From assembly GCA_023416275.1 (NCBI GenBank), contig JAEZIB010000104.1, positions 1 through 61,515 on the forward strand: a stretch of DNA of 61,515 nt, given 5' to 3'. Numbering within the stretch: the stretch's first letter is position 1; the number at the start of each line of letters is the position of its first letter. Of the stretch, positions 35,695 through 44,382 are shown piece after piece. The DNA comes from Bacillota bacterium. Its GTDB lineage: Bacteria > Bacillota > Clostridia > Acetivibrionales > DSM-1351. A program made the translations under genes and the position numbers. Below the pieces are notes generated by a model, which was not told where the DNA came from, made no database searches, and saw nothing but the letters and a program-made list of their open reading frames with translations.

Positions 35695-36090
35695 TTATAT
35701 ATCCAAACCGCCTATTCCATCAGCTGTGAAAGTCCTGAACAGGAATATAATTAACATAGCGGCTATTATTACAAACATAATTTTAAATGATATCTTTGCA
35801 TATTTTTTATATGTTTCAAAACCTTTTTCATAGTCTAGTCCATAGCAGAAGGATCTCAGACCAGAAAAATAAAATAATGCAGGAACTACCATAATAAGTA
35901 ATAGTGGTAAAGCCTTGAATATTCCTATACTAACATCGATTAAAAAACTTCCGGCTATCATTCCTATGACTATACAAATGCTGATTATCATAAAAAAACA
36001 CCCAGTGGCTCTGATAGGTCTATATGCTCGTTTGATATCTTTTTCTGGAAACTCGTAGAGTTCTTTATCTAGTTTATTATTTTTATTCAT
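35695..36090 (-). CDS. Small membrane protein of unknown function (131 aa)
   Basis: A charged N-terminus with YEFPEKDIKRAYRPIRATGC is followed by about four hydrophobic segments. I do not recognise a family. AGGATAAAAAGGA precedes the ATG. Located 27 bases downstream of the CPBP protease gene and 28 bases upstream of the DUF815 ATPase gene, so the three probably form one transcription unit and may act together at the membrane. Confidence 0.7.
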   Translation of the reverse strand: MNKNNKLDKELYEFPEKDIKRAYRPIRATGCFFMIISICIVIGMIAGSFLIDVSIGIFKALPLLLIMVVPALFYFSGLRSFCYGLDYEKGFETYKKYAKISFKIMFVIIAAMLIIFLFRTFTADGIGGLDI

Positions 36091-36117
36091 TCCTTTTTAT
36101 CCTGTTATGTATTTAAA

Positions 36118-36945
36118 TTAATTATGGAAAAAGCTATTGTTTTCCCAGTACTTATGTTTATTATTATATTTGTAATTCTTCCATATATAGGCCAGCAATC
36201 CTGCTGTAATCAGCATACTACCCCCAATACCAAAAATCAATATACTATTGCCTAAGCCTGACAGCCATGTATTCATTCCCAACCTTCCCGCAAGCATTAC
36301 AAACAGATGTGATGCATAAAGAACTGTAAATGAGCCCCAGATGGAATTGAAACATATATATACATAACAGCATATAATCATGCTTGCAAAGCCAAACGCA
36401 CCTACTACAGAATCTGGCTGTAAAATGGCAGGCAAAGCCTGAATAACCAACGCAACAATAGTTGGAAGAGTCTTTCTCAGTTCATTAAAAATCAAGCCTC
36501 TAAATAGAATTTCCTCAGACAAAGCAAATATTGTAATATTAAAAATCATCTGATAAAATACATTTTCGTTGTTAAATTGATTAAAAAACCCCTTAACTCC
36601 AACCAAATATGGCTGCAAATAATTTATTTCAAGAAAACAAAGTATAAATACTGATATTGAAATACCTATTGAAATGCACAACAACAAACTTTTCAAGTCC
36701 AAAGCAGCTTTAAATTTGCAGAAACTGAACAGGTTTAATTTTCTGATTTTAAATATAAATATGTACATCAGAAATGCAACTGCAATATTAAGAACCCTAT
36801 TCAAAATCACAATACCGTTTAGTCCGTTTTCAGGAGGCTGCCACATTAAAGCTCCTATCACATTACAGCTCAACATATATATTAAAAGATATACAATAGA
36901 AAATACTACACTTTTTATAATTGATGTCAGTTTTTCAGCTTTCAT
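36118..36945 (-). CDS. CPBP-family intramembrane glutamic protease (CAAX/Abi)
   Basis: 275 residues with about eight membrane helices. The conserved motif 1 EEILFRGLIFNELRK (about 143-157) carries the catalytic Glu pair and Arg, and a downstream SIWGSFTVLYASHLFVM supplies the motif 3 His. The family includes CAAX prenyl proteases and bacteriocin self-immunity proteins. No bacteriocin precursor was seen nearby, so the role is open. GAGAGG lies before the ATG. Confidence 0.87.
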   Translation of the reverse strand: MKAEKLTSIIKSVVFSIVYLLIYMLSCNVIGALMWQPPENGLNGIVILNRVLNIAVAFLMYIFIFKIRKLNLFSFCKFKAALDLKSLLLCISIGISISVFILCFLEINYLQPYLVGVKGFFNQFNNENVFYQMIFNITIFALSEEILFRGLIFNELRKTLPTIVALVIQALPAILQPDSVVGAFGFASMIICCYVYICFNSIWGSFTVLYASHLFVMLAGRLGMNTWLSGLGNSILIFGIGGSMLITAGLLAYIWKNYKYNNKHKYWENNSFFHN

Positions 36946-37320
36946 ATTTACCTCTCATTTTTCTCAGTTATTCTTTAATTATAGCTTTTCATCTCTACAA
37001 GTTGATACCTGAAAGCTTTTTTCAGCTGATAACCGTGAGGGCATATCGCTACTAATACTTTCAATTATTTAATTTCGTTAAGTTGTAGCCTTGTACCTTC
37101 TTTTTACTAAAAAATTTCAACATTCCAGTTAAAAATGGAAGGTTTAGTTAAAATAATTGCATGAATTTGTTGGTAAAAATGCTTGCCGAATTAGTACAAG
37201 AATATTTTGTGTTAATGAAATCACAAAAGCATTATTCATGTAAGTCTACAATTGTTCAGCAAGCACTAAGTATTTTTGCCATAAAACCGTCACGATGTCG
37301 GTAAGCTAAAACACTTTTCA
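36946..37320. other. Gene-less stretch with dispersed repeat
   Basis: No gene recognised. It includes dispersed-repeat copy 7 (37133-37180) and, near 37295, GGTAAGCTAA, which also recurs near 55883. Confidence 0.45.
37133..37180 (+). repeat. Dispersed intergenic repeat, copy 7
   Basis: Contains AATAATTGCATGAATTTGTT followed by GGTAAA and TTGCCGAA, closely matching AATAACTGCATGAATTAGTT, GGTCAA and TTGCCGAA at 55811-55853. Confidence 0.55.
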
Positions 37321-38691
37321 TTACTCTGAAAACTCTGTACTATCAATCATATCTGCCGCCTGCCTCATCATATCTTGCTGCCTTTCAGGTAGCAACTCAA
37401 GAAAGTTTTGCAGACACTGGCTCAGCACAATTTGACTTTCTCTTAGCTCATATGTGTCTAATACAGAGGGTATAGGATGTTTTTTGAGCAGTGCCGCAAT
37501 TTCAGCAGGCTTCAAATCCCTGAGAATACTGATTATTTCTTCTTCGCCAAATTCAGCATCCAGCAAAACATCCTCTAAATCGGCAAGTGAGTGCATTTGA
37601 CTTTTGATTATAGCTTTTTTGTCTGTTAAATATCTGCATTGCATAATTTCTTCTAAAACCTTACGATACCTTTCATCTTCCATCTTGTCTCCAAAATTAA
37701 AGGTAATTTTAGAGTTTATATCGGTATATCTGGGTATGATGAACACACAATTCATTGTTTTCAGTTTAACCGCTTTTTCTATTTCCTCTGCAATCTGAGA
37801 AAGGCTGTCACTTATATATTTCTTTAAAGGTTGAGTCAGCTCCATATACATGTTTAGCTGCTCTACAGCTTTCTCAAGAACTTTAACTATTTCGTTTATG
37901 GTTCTTTCACTAAATAATTCACTAAGAATTTTTATAGATGAAGAGGTCATTTCCAGTCTATGCACAGCACTACCGGAAAGTACGCATCCAATTGCAGCAA
38001 TTAACACCTGCTCATAAATATTAAAAAGCAGTTGTTCATAATTTTCATCATATCCGCAAAGCAAATAATGAATATCTTCCGCAGAAAATTTAGTACAGAA
38101 TAAGTTTTCGTAATAAATACACTCTAAGTACTTATGGATAAACTCAATTCCTAGAAGCCTTTCCTTTTGATTATAAGCAGGATAGTCGGCTGTTATATGA
38201 ATTTCCTGTGCGGCAAATTCGGGGTAATATACCTTAAAAAAACCCTTTATACCGTCAACAATTGTTGATTTATAATAGACATTTTTAGTTTGTAGCAAAT
38301 TACTTGTTATTAAAGAGTGAAGTGTTTTTGTAGACTTAGTTAGTCGCTCAATCCTTTCTAGTCCTTTATTATACAAATCATTTATACTTTCATTTAGCAC
38401 TACTTCAACTGCTTCATCAGGGTTTTGATATGTCTTTAGCCATACACCCATTGTGAACATAATAGAAGCTAAAAGGTGCTGTGCGTCTTCTACCTTAATT
38501 GAGCTACTATCTCCGCTATTATATCGCTCAGTTTGCTTTGCCAAAAGTGATAGGCAATCACACTGTATTTTCTCAAGCTGAAAATCTGTAAGCATACCCA
38601 CCTCATATGCCTGTTCAAGTAAAGATTGGAAGTATTGTTCAGTGGACAATGCTTCTTGTCTGATTTTGCTGATTTTTTTAATGTCCTTCAT
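37321..38691 (-). CDS. DUF6179 family protein
   Basis: 456 residues, largely alpha-helical, soluble, with no catalytic motif that I recognise. Its position directly after a DUF6323-like gene matches a conserved two-gene arrangement in clostridia. Start at ATG 38691: GAGGAGG lies 6 bases upstream, inside the acidic tail of the preceding gene, so the two are translationally coupled with a 14-base overlap. The C-terminal third (AEIAALLKKHPIPSV, QDMMRQAADMIDS) is rich in short helices, suggesting a protein-interaction repeat. Function unknown. Confidence 0.72.
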   Translation of the reverse strand: MKDIKKISKIRQEALSTEQYFQSLLEQAYEVGMLTDFQLEKIQCDCLSLLAKQTERYNSGDSSSIKVEDAQHLLASIMFTMGVWLKTYQNPDEAVEVVLNESINDLYNKGLERIERLTKSTKTLHSLITSNLLQTKNVYYKSTIVDGIKGFFKVYYPEFAAQEIHITADYPAYNQKERLLGIEFIHKYLECIYYENLFCTKFSAEDIHYLLCGYDENYEQLLFNIYEQVLIAAIGCVLSGSAVHRLEMTSSSIKILSELFSERTINEIVKVLEKAVEQLNMYMELTQPLKKYISDSLSQIAEEIEKAVKLKTMNCVFIIPRYTDINSKITFNFGDKMEDERYRKVLEEIMQCRYLTDKKAIIKSQMHSLADLEDVLLDAEFGEEEIISILRDLKPAEIAALLKKHPIPSVLDTYELRESQIVLSQCLQNFLELLPERQQDMMRQAADMIDSTEFSE

Positions 38692-39178
38692 AATCATCCT
38701 CCTCATCCTCATCTAATTCAACGGCATTGTCTGAATAATCAGGCTCATACCCATATCTCAAGTTCCGAGCAAGCTTGTATAATTCTCTCCCTGACAGCAG
38801 CTCAATGGAACCTTGGCAAATTCCGTCAAAAGCATTTTTCATATACTTAATCAAATCGTCATCACTCATCAAATCAAGAGTTTCATTCTTGAAATAATAG
38901 AATATTTCCAAAAGCTCATGCAAAGTTTCATTATAGTTGTTCATTGAAATATATGGTGAGTCACAAAACTCGCTTATTATCTTGTCAATTACACCACCGC
39001 CAAATTCAATACGGCCATTTTGTTTTAATGCATAGGAGCGAGTTTCAACTAATTCGAGAGCCTGTACCTCAGTCAATATAAGGCCAAATTTGACAGTCAT
39101 ATCATTGCATTTCATTATTTCATTGACAGCTTGTTTTTGTAGTAGTGCACCACTGAATAAGGATAATTCAAATGCCAT
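38678..39178 (-). CDS. DUF6323 family protein
   Basis: 166 residues with a strongly acidic C-terminus (VELDEDEEDDYEGH). The body is helical: FGLILTEVQALELVETRSYA and RELYKLARNLRYGYEP are typical of DUF6323. No membrane segment or signal peptide. AGGAGG lies 9 bases before the ATG. First gene of the pair with DUF6179; its acidic codons also supply the ribosome binding site of the next gene. Function unknown. Confidence 0.75.
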   Translation of the reverse strand: MAFELSLFSGALLQKQAVNEIMKCNDMTVKFGLILTEVQALELVETRSYALKQNGRIEFGGGVIDKIISEFCDSPYISMNNYNETLHELLEIFYYFKNETLDLMSDDDLIKYMKNAFDGICQGSIELLSGRELYKLARNLRYGYEPDYSDNAVELDEDEEDDYEGH

Positions 39179-39209
39179 AAAAATAATCCTCCTATTTCAC
39201 AAAATAGTA

Positions 39210-39238
39210 TTGACAACAAAAATTAGATGTGGTATGAT
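39210..39238 (+). promoter_or_regulatory. Near-consensus sigma-A promoter with no downstream gene
   Basis: TTGACA (39210-39215), exactly 17 bases, TATGAT (39233-39238) on the plus strand. It fires away from the DUF6323 gene into a region with no plus-strand open frame. Confidence 0.75.
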
Positions 39239-39244
39239 AATAAT

Positions 39245-39339
39245 ATATACTTTTATTTATTGTCTATAACTATATATTATACAAGGATTACACACCATTG
39301 TCAATGTGAGGCATGCTATATTATAGCTTGCTTTTTTTG
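39245..39339 (+). ncRNA. Candidate small RNA, about 95 nt
   Basis: Bounded by the promoter at 39210-39238 and by an intrinsic terminator: GCATGCT...AGCTTGC hairpin (39311-39331, one mismatch) followed by seven T residues (39332-39338). No start codon with a ribosome binding site lies inside. A long untranslated leader is unlikely because nothing on this strand follows. Confidence 0.5.
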
Positions 39340-39619
39340 TATTTTATTTCTTAATTTTTAAGCTTGTCCTATTTTCTATGTGCCGAGCTGAATTCGTAAA
39401 ATTAATTAATACTCCCTATTAACCTTAAGCTACAAATAAATTACTCAATTTCTCTGGAGGTAAACCATTATTAATTTCTTGCAACTATTTTGAAAACAAA
39501 CCATTGATATGTTTATATACCACTAGATTTTTAGGGTGGAAAGTTGAGTAATTTAAGCATTTAACTGGTAGATAAATATAGCTTTATTGTTTTGCAACAG
39601 CCCCTGCAGCAATTCTAAT
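39340..39619. repeat. Inverted repeat AAATTACTCAA / TTGAGTAATTT with intergenic filler
   Basis: Perfect 11-bp arms at 39438-39448 and 39544-39554, about 95 bases apart. The right arm with its flank, read on the minus strand, gives ACTCAACTTTCC, the start of dispersed-repeat copy 1. This may be a related composite copy. No gene in the stretch. Confidence 0.45.
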
Positions 39620-41032
39620 TTAAGGAATAACCTGTATTTCCTTTATATACTTGCCCCCTGTATAAATATGGGTTGCACAAGAAATACAAGGATCAAAAGA
39701 TCTGACAGTTCTGCCTATTTCAACAGTGTCATTAATATCTTTTATAGTTGTACCGATAAGTGCCTGTTCGACTGTTCCCTTTATTCCATTGCTGCTTCTG
39801 GTTGAGAGATTCCAAGCTGAAGGAGTGATAATCTGATAAGAGGAAATAATTTGATTGTCTATTTTTAACCAGTGACCCAGAGCACCTCTCGTAGTGTCAA
39901 CTAAACCTTTTCCTACAGCAGTTTGCGGAATAGTATACTCCTTTTGCAACGAGACACCAGGTATAAGCTTCTCAATTAGCACATTCATAATCATTGCTAT
40001 TTTTTTTGCTTCTAAAACTCTGGCAATAGTTCTGTCCATGGTTGATATCCCATTTTTGTATTCGCCGCAAAGCCATAGTCTTGCCAGCGGACCAGTCTCA
40101 AAGGGCAAATTGTTATATCTTGGAGCCTTAATCCATGAATACGCTTCAAGCTTGCTCATGTCTGGTTCCTGTTCAGCCTCTAAAAAATCATCGGCGTTTT
40201 GAATGTCCTTATACCAGGCATAGTCAACTTCTTCAGTAATATTATCAGGGTTGAATGGACTCTTTTTACCATCGGTATATACCAATGGGTCTACATATAA
40301 GGTTCCCAGCTTTTCGTAGCCGTTGAAGCAACCAAAGCTCAAAAGATTCCCATTACCTCTTCCGATAGAAAAATACTCTTTGTAATACTCTGCAATGGTA
40401 AATACATCAGGGAGCATTCTTTCATTAATAAATCTGTATATAGAATTTAGAATTGATTTAATTTTGATGATTTTATCAGTAGTTGCTTGTGTAGTAATAC
40501 CTCCAATGAAGACCCCATGATTATGAGGTGCTTTTCCGCCAAGGACAGCAAGCATTTTGTGACTATTGCGGCTTATCTCAAGAGAATCAAAGTAATCTTT
40601 TACCAATCTATCATTCTTTTCCTTTGGTAATCTGAAATCATTATGCTCTGTCGCAAACAACGGATATTCCTCCGGAAGTTTTACATAATCTGGAATAGTA
40701 TATTGATAAAAATGGCGTATATGATTTTGAAGGAATTCACAACCGTGGATGATATCCCTTAAATATTTTCCCTGTTCAGATGGAATTACACCCATTGCTT
40801 CCTCTAAGGCAAGTGTTGACGCAATGGAATGTGCCGTTGAACAAATACCGCAGATGCGCTGTGTAAAATATACCGCATCAAATGGATTTCTTCCCTTTAG
40901 CATTTTCTCAAAACCCCGGAACATAAGTCCTTCATTTTTAGCCTCCACTACTTGGTTATTTTCAATAACCGCTTGAATTTCCATAAATCCACTTATTCGA
41001 GTAACAGGATTGATAATAATCTTCTTTGTCAT
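39620..41032 (-). CDS. [NiFe] hydrogenase large subunit
   Basis: 470 residues, holding the Ni-Fe(CN)2CO active site. The four nickel cysteines are present: C61 and C64 in RICGICSTAHS and C449 and C452 in SFDPCISCATH. DTTRGALGHWLKIDNQII and EGLMFRGFEKMLKGR are also typical. After His455 there is a 15-residue tail (to residue 470) of the kind removed by a maturation protease after nickel insertion, fitting the protease gene upstream. Probably cytosolic; the isotype (group 1 or 2-like) is not certain. AAAGG precedes the ATG. Separated from the small-subunit gene by 140 bases of hairpin-rich sequence. Confidence 0.93.
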   Translation of the reverse strand: MTKKIIINPVTRISGFMEIQAVIENNQVVEAKNEGLMFRGFEKMLKGRNPFDAVYFTQRICGICSTAHSIASTLALEEAMGVIPSEQGKYLRDIIHGCEFLQNHIRHFYQYTIPDYVKLPEEYPLFATEHNDFRLPKEKNDRLVKDYFDSLEISRNSHKMLAVLGGKAPHNHGVFIGGITTQATTDKIIKIKSILNSIYRFINERMLPDVFTIAEYYKEYFSIGRGNGNLLSFGCFNGYEKLGTLYVDPLVYTDGKKSPFNPDNITEEVDYAWYKDIQNADDFLEAEQEPDMSKLEAYSWIKAPRYNNLPFETGPLARLWLCGEYKNGISTMDRTIARVLEAKKIAMIMNVLIEKLIPGVSLQKEYTIPQTAVGKGLVDTTRGALGHWLKIDNQIISSYQIITPSAWNLSTRSSNGIKGTVEQALIGTTIKDINDTVEIGRTVRSFDPCISCATHIYTGGKYIKEIQVIP

Positions 41033-41073
41033 TTTTTAACCTTTCTTGTTGTATTATAACGCCTAGATCAAAA

Positions 41074-41148
41074 TGAAATTTTTCGATTGTAGAAAAATTT
41101 CATTACATCAGCGGCGTGTAAGTGAGGCGGGAGATATTCTTACCGCCT
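41074..41148 (-). promoter_or_regulatory. Hairpins between hydrogenase subunit genes
   Basis: Two stem-loops: TGAAATTTTTC / GAAAAATTTCA (41074-41084, 41092-41102, 7-base loop) and AGGCGG / CCGCCT (41125-41130, 41143-41148). Neither has a clear T tract on the minus strand, so they are more likely RNA-processing or stability elements setting subunit ratio than full terminators. Confidence 0.5.
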
Positions 41149-41172
41149 GAAAACCAAAGCGGTACCTGCCAC

Positions 41173-42081
41173 TTATAGAAGTGGGGGACATTTTCTTGCC
41201 TCGTTATAACTTATAAAAGGTTCCATATCATCTGGAAATCCAAATTGTGCACACCCAATACAAGGAGTGTCATCCTCAATTGGCCAGTTGACATATTGAT
41301 TCCATTGCCTTATAGGGCAGTCTGTGCGTGTTACTGGACCACGGCAGCCCAATTTAAACATACAAGTTTCATCCCCTAGCTTCTCTGCAAAAATCCCCTT
41401 ATCAAAATATGACCTACGAGGACATCTATCGTGAATTAATGTGCCGTAAAACAAAAGAGGTCTATCCTTTTCGTCAAGCTCTGGTTCTCCATAAAGCAGA
41501 ATATGAGCCAGCGTGCCCATAAACCAGTCTGGATGACATGGACATCCAGGTAGCTTTATAACCTTTCTTTTTAAAACACTCTGTACACTTACACATTCAG
41601 CTGGATTAGGTCTTGCTGCTGAAACACCTCCATGAGTTGCGCAGGCACCCACAGCTATAACATGATTAGCCTTTTCGCCAAGTGTTTTTACTGCATCAAG
41701 GGCAGTTATTGTTTTACCGTTCAGACGCCCGATGATATTATATAAACCATTGTTTTTAGTGGCGACAGCTCCCTCTACAGCAAGAATATAGTCTCTTCCC
41801 AGCACACTAAACAGTTGTTTCATAGCTCCTTGACCTTCACTGGCTGAAATGCTGTTATTATAGATAAAATTCGTCATCATGGAAATTAAGTATGTAAAAT
41901 CAGGATTTGAGCCATCGAGAAGTGAAATTATATTACCTGAGCACCCAGTCAATTCCAGCCATACAAGATTCCTTTTCCTTAAAACACCCTGCTTGATTTG
42001 TGTTCTAACAGTATCAATAAGCCTTGCAGCTGTATTGAGCCGTATATTATACTCAGAGCAATAAATGCCTTTGTTAATCAT
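41173..42081 (-). CDS. [NiFe] hydrogenase small subunit (no Tat signal)
   Basis: 302 residues carrying the iron-sulfur relay. Cluster ligands visible: LELTGCSGN (C47), VGACATHGG, KLPGCPCHPDWF; the distal set IHDRCPR and CMFKLGCRGPVTRTDC; and the medial set ending TPCIGCAQFGFPDDMEPF. The usual CxxC of the proximal cluster is reduced: the first Cys is Leu44. There is no twin-arginine signal peptide or C-terminal anchor, so the enzyme is cytosolic. Start ATG 42081; a TTG at 42102 in frame is possible, and neither has a strong ribosome binding site. It overlaps or abuts the cytochrome b5-like gene, implying coupling. Confidence 0.9.
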   Translation of the reverse strand: MINKGIYCSEYNIRLNTAARLIDTVRTQIKQGVLRKRNLVWLELTGCSGNIISLLDGSNPDFTYLISMMTNFIYNNSISASEGQGAMKQLFSVLGRDYILAVEGAVATKNNGLYNIIGRLNGKTITALDAVKTLGEKANHVIAVGACATHGGVSAARPNPAECVSVQSVLKRKVIKLPGCPCHPDWFMGTLAHILLYGEPELDEKDRPLLFYGTLIHDRCPRRSYFDKGIFAEKLGDETCMFKLGCRGPVTRTDCPIRQWNQYVNWPIEDDTPCIGCAQFGFPDDMEPFISYNEARKCPPLL

Positions 42082-42082
42082 T

Positions 42083-42487
42083 TCACACCAACTTTCCAAC
42101 AACTCTTAATTTATTCAATACTTGCTGACCTGCATGACATGAAGCAAATTCTTTTGTCAAATCCATTCCTGCCATCAAGCCAAAGTGTGTTGCAGCAGCC
42201 CAAGATGCACTGTTTGTCACATCATATACATTGCCATTTACGGCTACATATGCAGGCTTTCCACCCTTTCCATTAAATTTAGAAAGTTCTTGAAGTGTAA
42301 GTGTTGTTTGACTTTCTGTTTGCATAGCTTTTATAGCATTTTCAAGCATAAATACTCTATCTCTTAAATGATCTAGTATTTGATTTCTAGTATAGGGATA
42401 AGAAAATCCATATAATGCACTTATATCATACTTAATTTCTGCCATAATACGGTCAATATATTTGATTGAAAAGTCTTCTACTCTCAT
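42083..42487 (-). CDS. Cytochrome b5-like haem-binding domain protein
   Basis: 134 residues. A helical N-terminal part (1-65) is followed by a cytochrome b5-like domain of the short bacterial type: LQELSKFNGKGGKPAYVAVN, VYDVTNSASWAAATHFGLMA, then GMDLTKEF, CHAGQQVL and VVGKLV. Candidate haem ligands are the His residues of AATHFG and ASCHAG. In this operon it is a plausible electron carrier or docking subunit for the hydrogenase (inference). GGAGGAG lies 5 bases before the ATG; the start lies within the end of the protease gene (35-base overlap). Confidence 0.82.
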   Translation of the reverse strand: MRVEDFSIKYIDRIMAEIKYDISALYGFSYPYTRNQILDHLRDRVFMLENAIKAMQTESQTTLTLQELSKFNGKGGKPAYVAVNGNVYDVTNSASWAAATHFGLMAGMDLTKEFASCHAGQQVLNKLRVVGKLV

Positions 42488-42941
42488 GCTTTCTCCTCCA
42501 GCAAAGACAATTACTTATAATTTCCTCAACCTCAAGACATATATCGTTGAATTTAAGCATTAATACATCACTTAGCTCACATCCAAATTTGGCTTCTGCT
42601 ATCTCAATCCCAATCAGCCAGCCTGTTAACGGTTGTGAGTATAGTCTTAACAAGTCAAAAAGACTGGTGTCATGCTGATAACCAGCTTTTTCATATGAAG
42701 TAAGCACTTCCTGTAGTGAACATGAATGAACACTGCCAGCTACTCTTTCAGAATAAGTTGCATCCAGAATTATAGCAAAATCATCTTCCTTTAACTGATG
42801 AAATACAAAAAGAGAATCGGTTTCACCTATTATCACTTCAATTGACATTGATTCCAGCTTATGTTTTAAAACTTCCAAAACAGCTATGGCAATACCGTCA
42901 TCCATCATAAGCCTGTTCCCGATGCCAATTACTTTTAGCAT
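42453..42941 (-). CDS. [NiFe] hydrogenase maturation endopeptidase (HyaD/HupD family)
   Basis: 162 residues. Family motifs: VIGIGNRLMMDDGIAIAVLE (nickel-sensing Asp in the DDG element, about 17), LDATYSERVAGSV and a later GWLIGIEIA. It removes the C-terminal tail of the large subunit once nickel is inserted; the large subunit downstream carries such a tail. ATG 42941 has GAAGGAG 9 bases upstream. First gene of the operon protease - cytochrome b5-like - small - large subunit. The C-terminus is longer and more basic than usual. Confidence 0.88.
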   Translation of the reverse strand: MLKVIGIGNRLMMDDGIAIAVLEVLKHKLESMSIEVIIGETDSLFVFHQLKEDDFAIILDATYSERVAGSVHSCSLQEVLTSYEKAGYQHDTSLFDLLRLYSQPLTGWLIGIEIAEAKFGCELSDVLMLKFNDICLEVEEIISNCLCWRRKHESRRLFNQIY

Positions 42942-43005
42942 TAGAAAGTACTCCTTCAATTAGCTTAATATTTGTACTAATAATATATATGCAAAAAACA
43001 ACTGA

Positions 43006-43053
43006 AAATGCAAAAGTCTTAAAGATAGTTGATAATCAGTATCTTTAAGACTT
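43006..43053 (-). terminator. Terminator after the histidine kinase gene
   Basis: Perfect 14-bp stem AAGTCTTAAAGATA / TATCTTTAAGACTT (43014-43027, 43040-43053), then TTGCATTTTC on the minus strand. The T tract is modest. It separates the two-component operon from the hydrogenase operon. Confidence 0.75.
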
Positions 43054-43086
43054 GATAATTTTATTTAATAATAGAGGCTGCATAAT

Positions 43087-44382
43087 CTAACTCTTGCATT
43101 CTAACTGAAACCAAAAAGTACTGCCATTACCTACTTCTGATTCAACTCCAAATTCACCCTTGTGCAATTCAACAAGTTTTTTAACAATTGAAAGCCCAAT
43201 GCCTGTACCCATCTTGGGCCTTTTATGCTTTTTGTCAACCTTGTAGTATCGCTCCCATATATATGGCAAGTCACTTTGACTAATGCCTTCTCCATGGTCA
43301 ATTACCTCTATCCTCACCACACTGCCTTTAACAATTTGCCTTACAATCACTGCTTTATCATCACCACTATATGTGATGGCATTGAATAACAGGTTACAAA
43401 ATGCCTGCGTAATCTTTACCTCGTCAGCAAGTATGCATACATCCTGGGTGCTCTCTAAATCAAGCTGATAACCATCATTTTTAACAAGTTCACTAACTCG
43501 GTAAATAGTTTTTCTCAAACTTTGAGTCAAGTTATAATTGACAATATTTAGCTTTGTTATTCCTGTCTCAAGACTGGAAATATCAAGTATGTCGTTCACA
43601 AGAGAAGTCAGACGCTTTGCTTCATCCATAATAATTTGGCTTTGCTCTGCTGTAACCTCTTGCGGAAAATCATGCATCATTTCAGCATAGCTGTATATAA
43701 AGGCAAGTGGTGTTCTCAAATCATGTGAAATATTTGCCATTAGCTCTCGGCGCAGATGCTCCACCTTGGATAGTTCTACTGCTGCAGTATTCAGTGTATT
43801 AGAAAGCTCTTTAATTTCCAAAAATCCTCTACCATTAAATTGAGTTTCATAGTTACCCATGGCCAGAACCTTGGCGCTTTGATTAATCTTCTCAATCGGT
43901 TTAGATATGTGCTTTGATATGATTATTGCAAGCAAGGTTGCAAGAAGCACCATTATCGCCGTTATAATAAAAAGCTGCATTCGTAAGGTGGAAACAGTAG
44001 CTTCAACAGGCGTTACCATGGCATAAAAGGTAAGAGAAATTTTACTGCCATCCTCTAAAATAAACTCTTGAGCTTTTGTGATAGTTTCAGGTATCCTACG
44101 GATGTGTTTGTCTGGCACAGGACGAGCAGGCGGCGCAAACCCCTTTGTCTGTCGTACAGTTATCTCTTTAGTTAATTCAAGTTCATTTAAAACTTCCTCA
44201 AGCTTTGCGCTATTGATATTTTTCTCCACTTGAGTAATTGCTTTATCTATCTCTACCTTGCGAATAAGCTTATACATATCACTTAAGAAAACCGTCTGGA
44301 ATATCCATAATATTGCTAGTAACAAGGCACAAAACCCCAAAAGAAAGCAGAAAATCTTCCATTGTAATTTAAGCTTATCCAT
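43087..44382 (-). CDS. Sensor histidine kinase
   Basis: 431-residue membrane kinase. Two membrane helices (about 8-30 and 142-164) enclose an extracellular sensor of about 110 residues; a HAMP domain follows (about 165-218), then the phospho-acceptor block LMANISHDLRTPLAFIYSYA and the ATPase boxes (AFCNLLFNAITYSGD, DHGEGISQSDLPYIWERYYK, GTGIGLSIVKKLVELHKGEF). ATG 44382 lies within the last codons of the regulator gene (8-base overlap), so the pair is co-translated. The stimulus is unknown; the co-operonic VTC, DUF4956 and CotH genes suggest an envelope signal. Confidence 0.93.
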   Translation of the reverse strand: MDKLKLQWKIFCFLLGFCALLLAILWIFQTVFLSDMYKLIRKVEIDKAITQVEKNINSAKLEEVLNELELTKEITVRQTKGFAPPARPVPDKHIRRIPETITKAQEFILEDGSKISLTFYAMVTPVEATVSTLRMQLFIITAIMVLLATLLAIIISKHISKPIEKINQSAKVLAMGNYETQFNGRGFLEIKELSNTLNTAAVELSKVEHLRRELMANISHDLRTPLAFIYSYAEMMHDFPQEVTAEQSQIIMDEAKRLTSLVNDILDISSLETGITKLNIVNYNLTQSLRKTIYRVSELVKNDGYQLDLESTQDVCILADEVKITQAFCNLLFNAITYSGDDKAVIVRQIVKGSVVRIEVIDHGEGISQSDLPYIWERYYKVDKKHKRPKMGTGIGLSIVKKLVELHKGEFGVESEVGNGSTFWFQLECKS

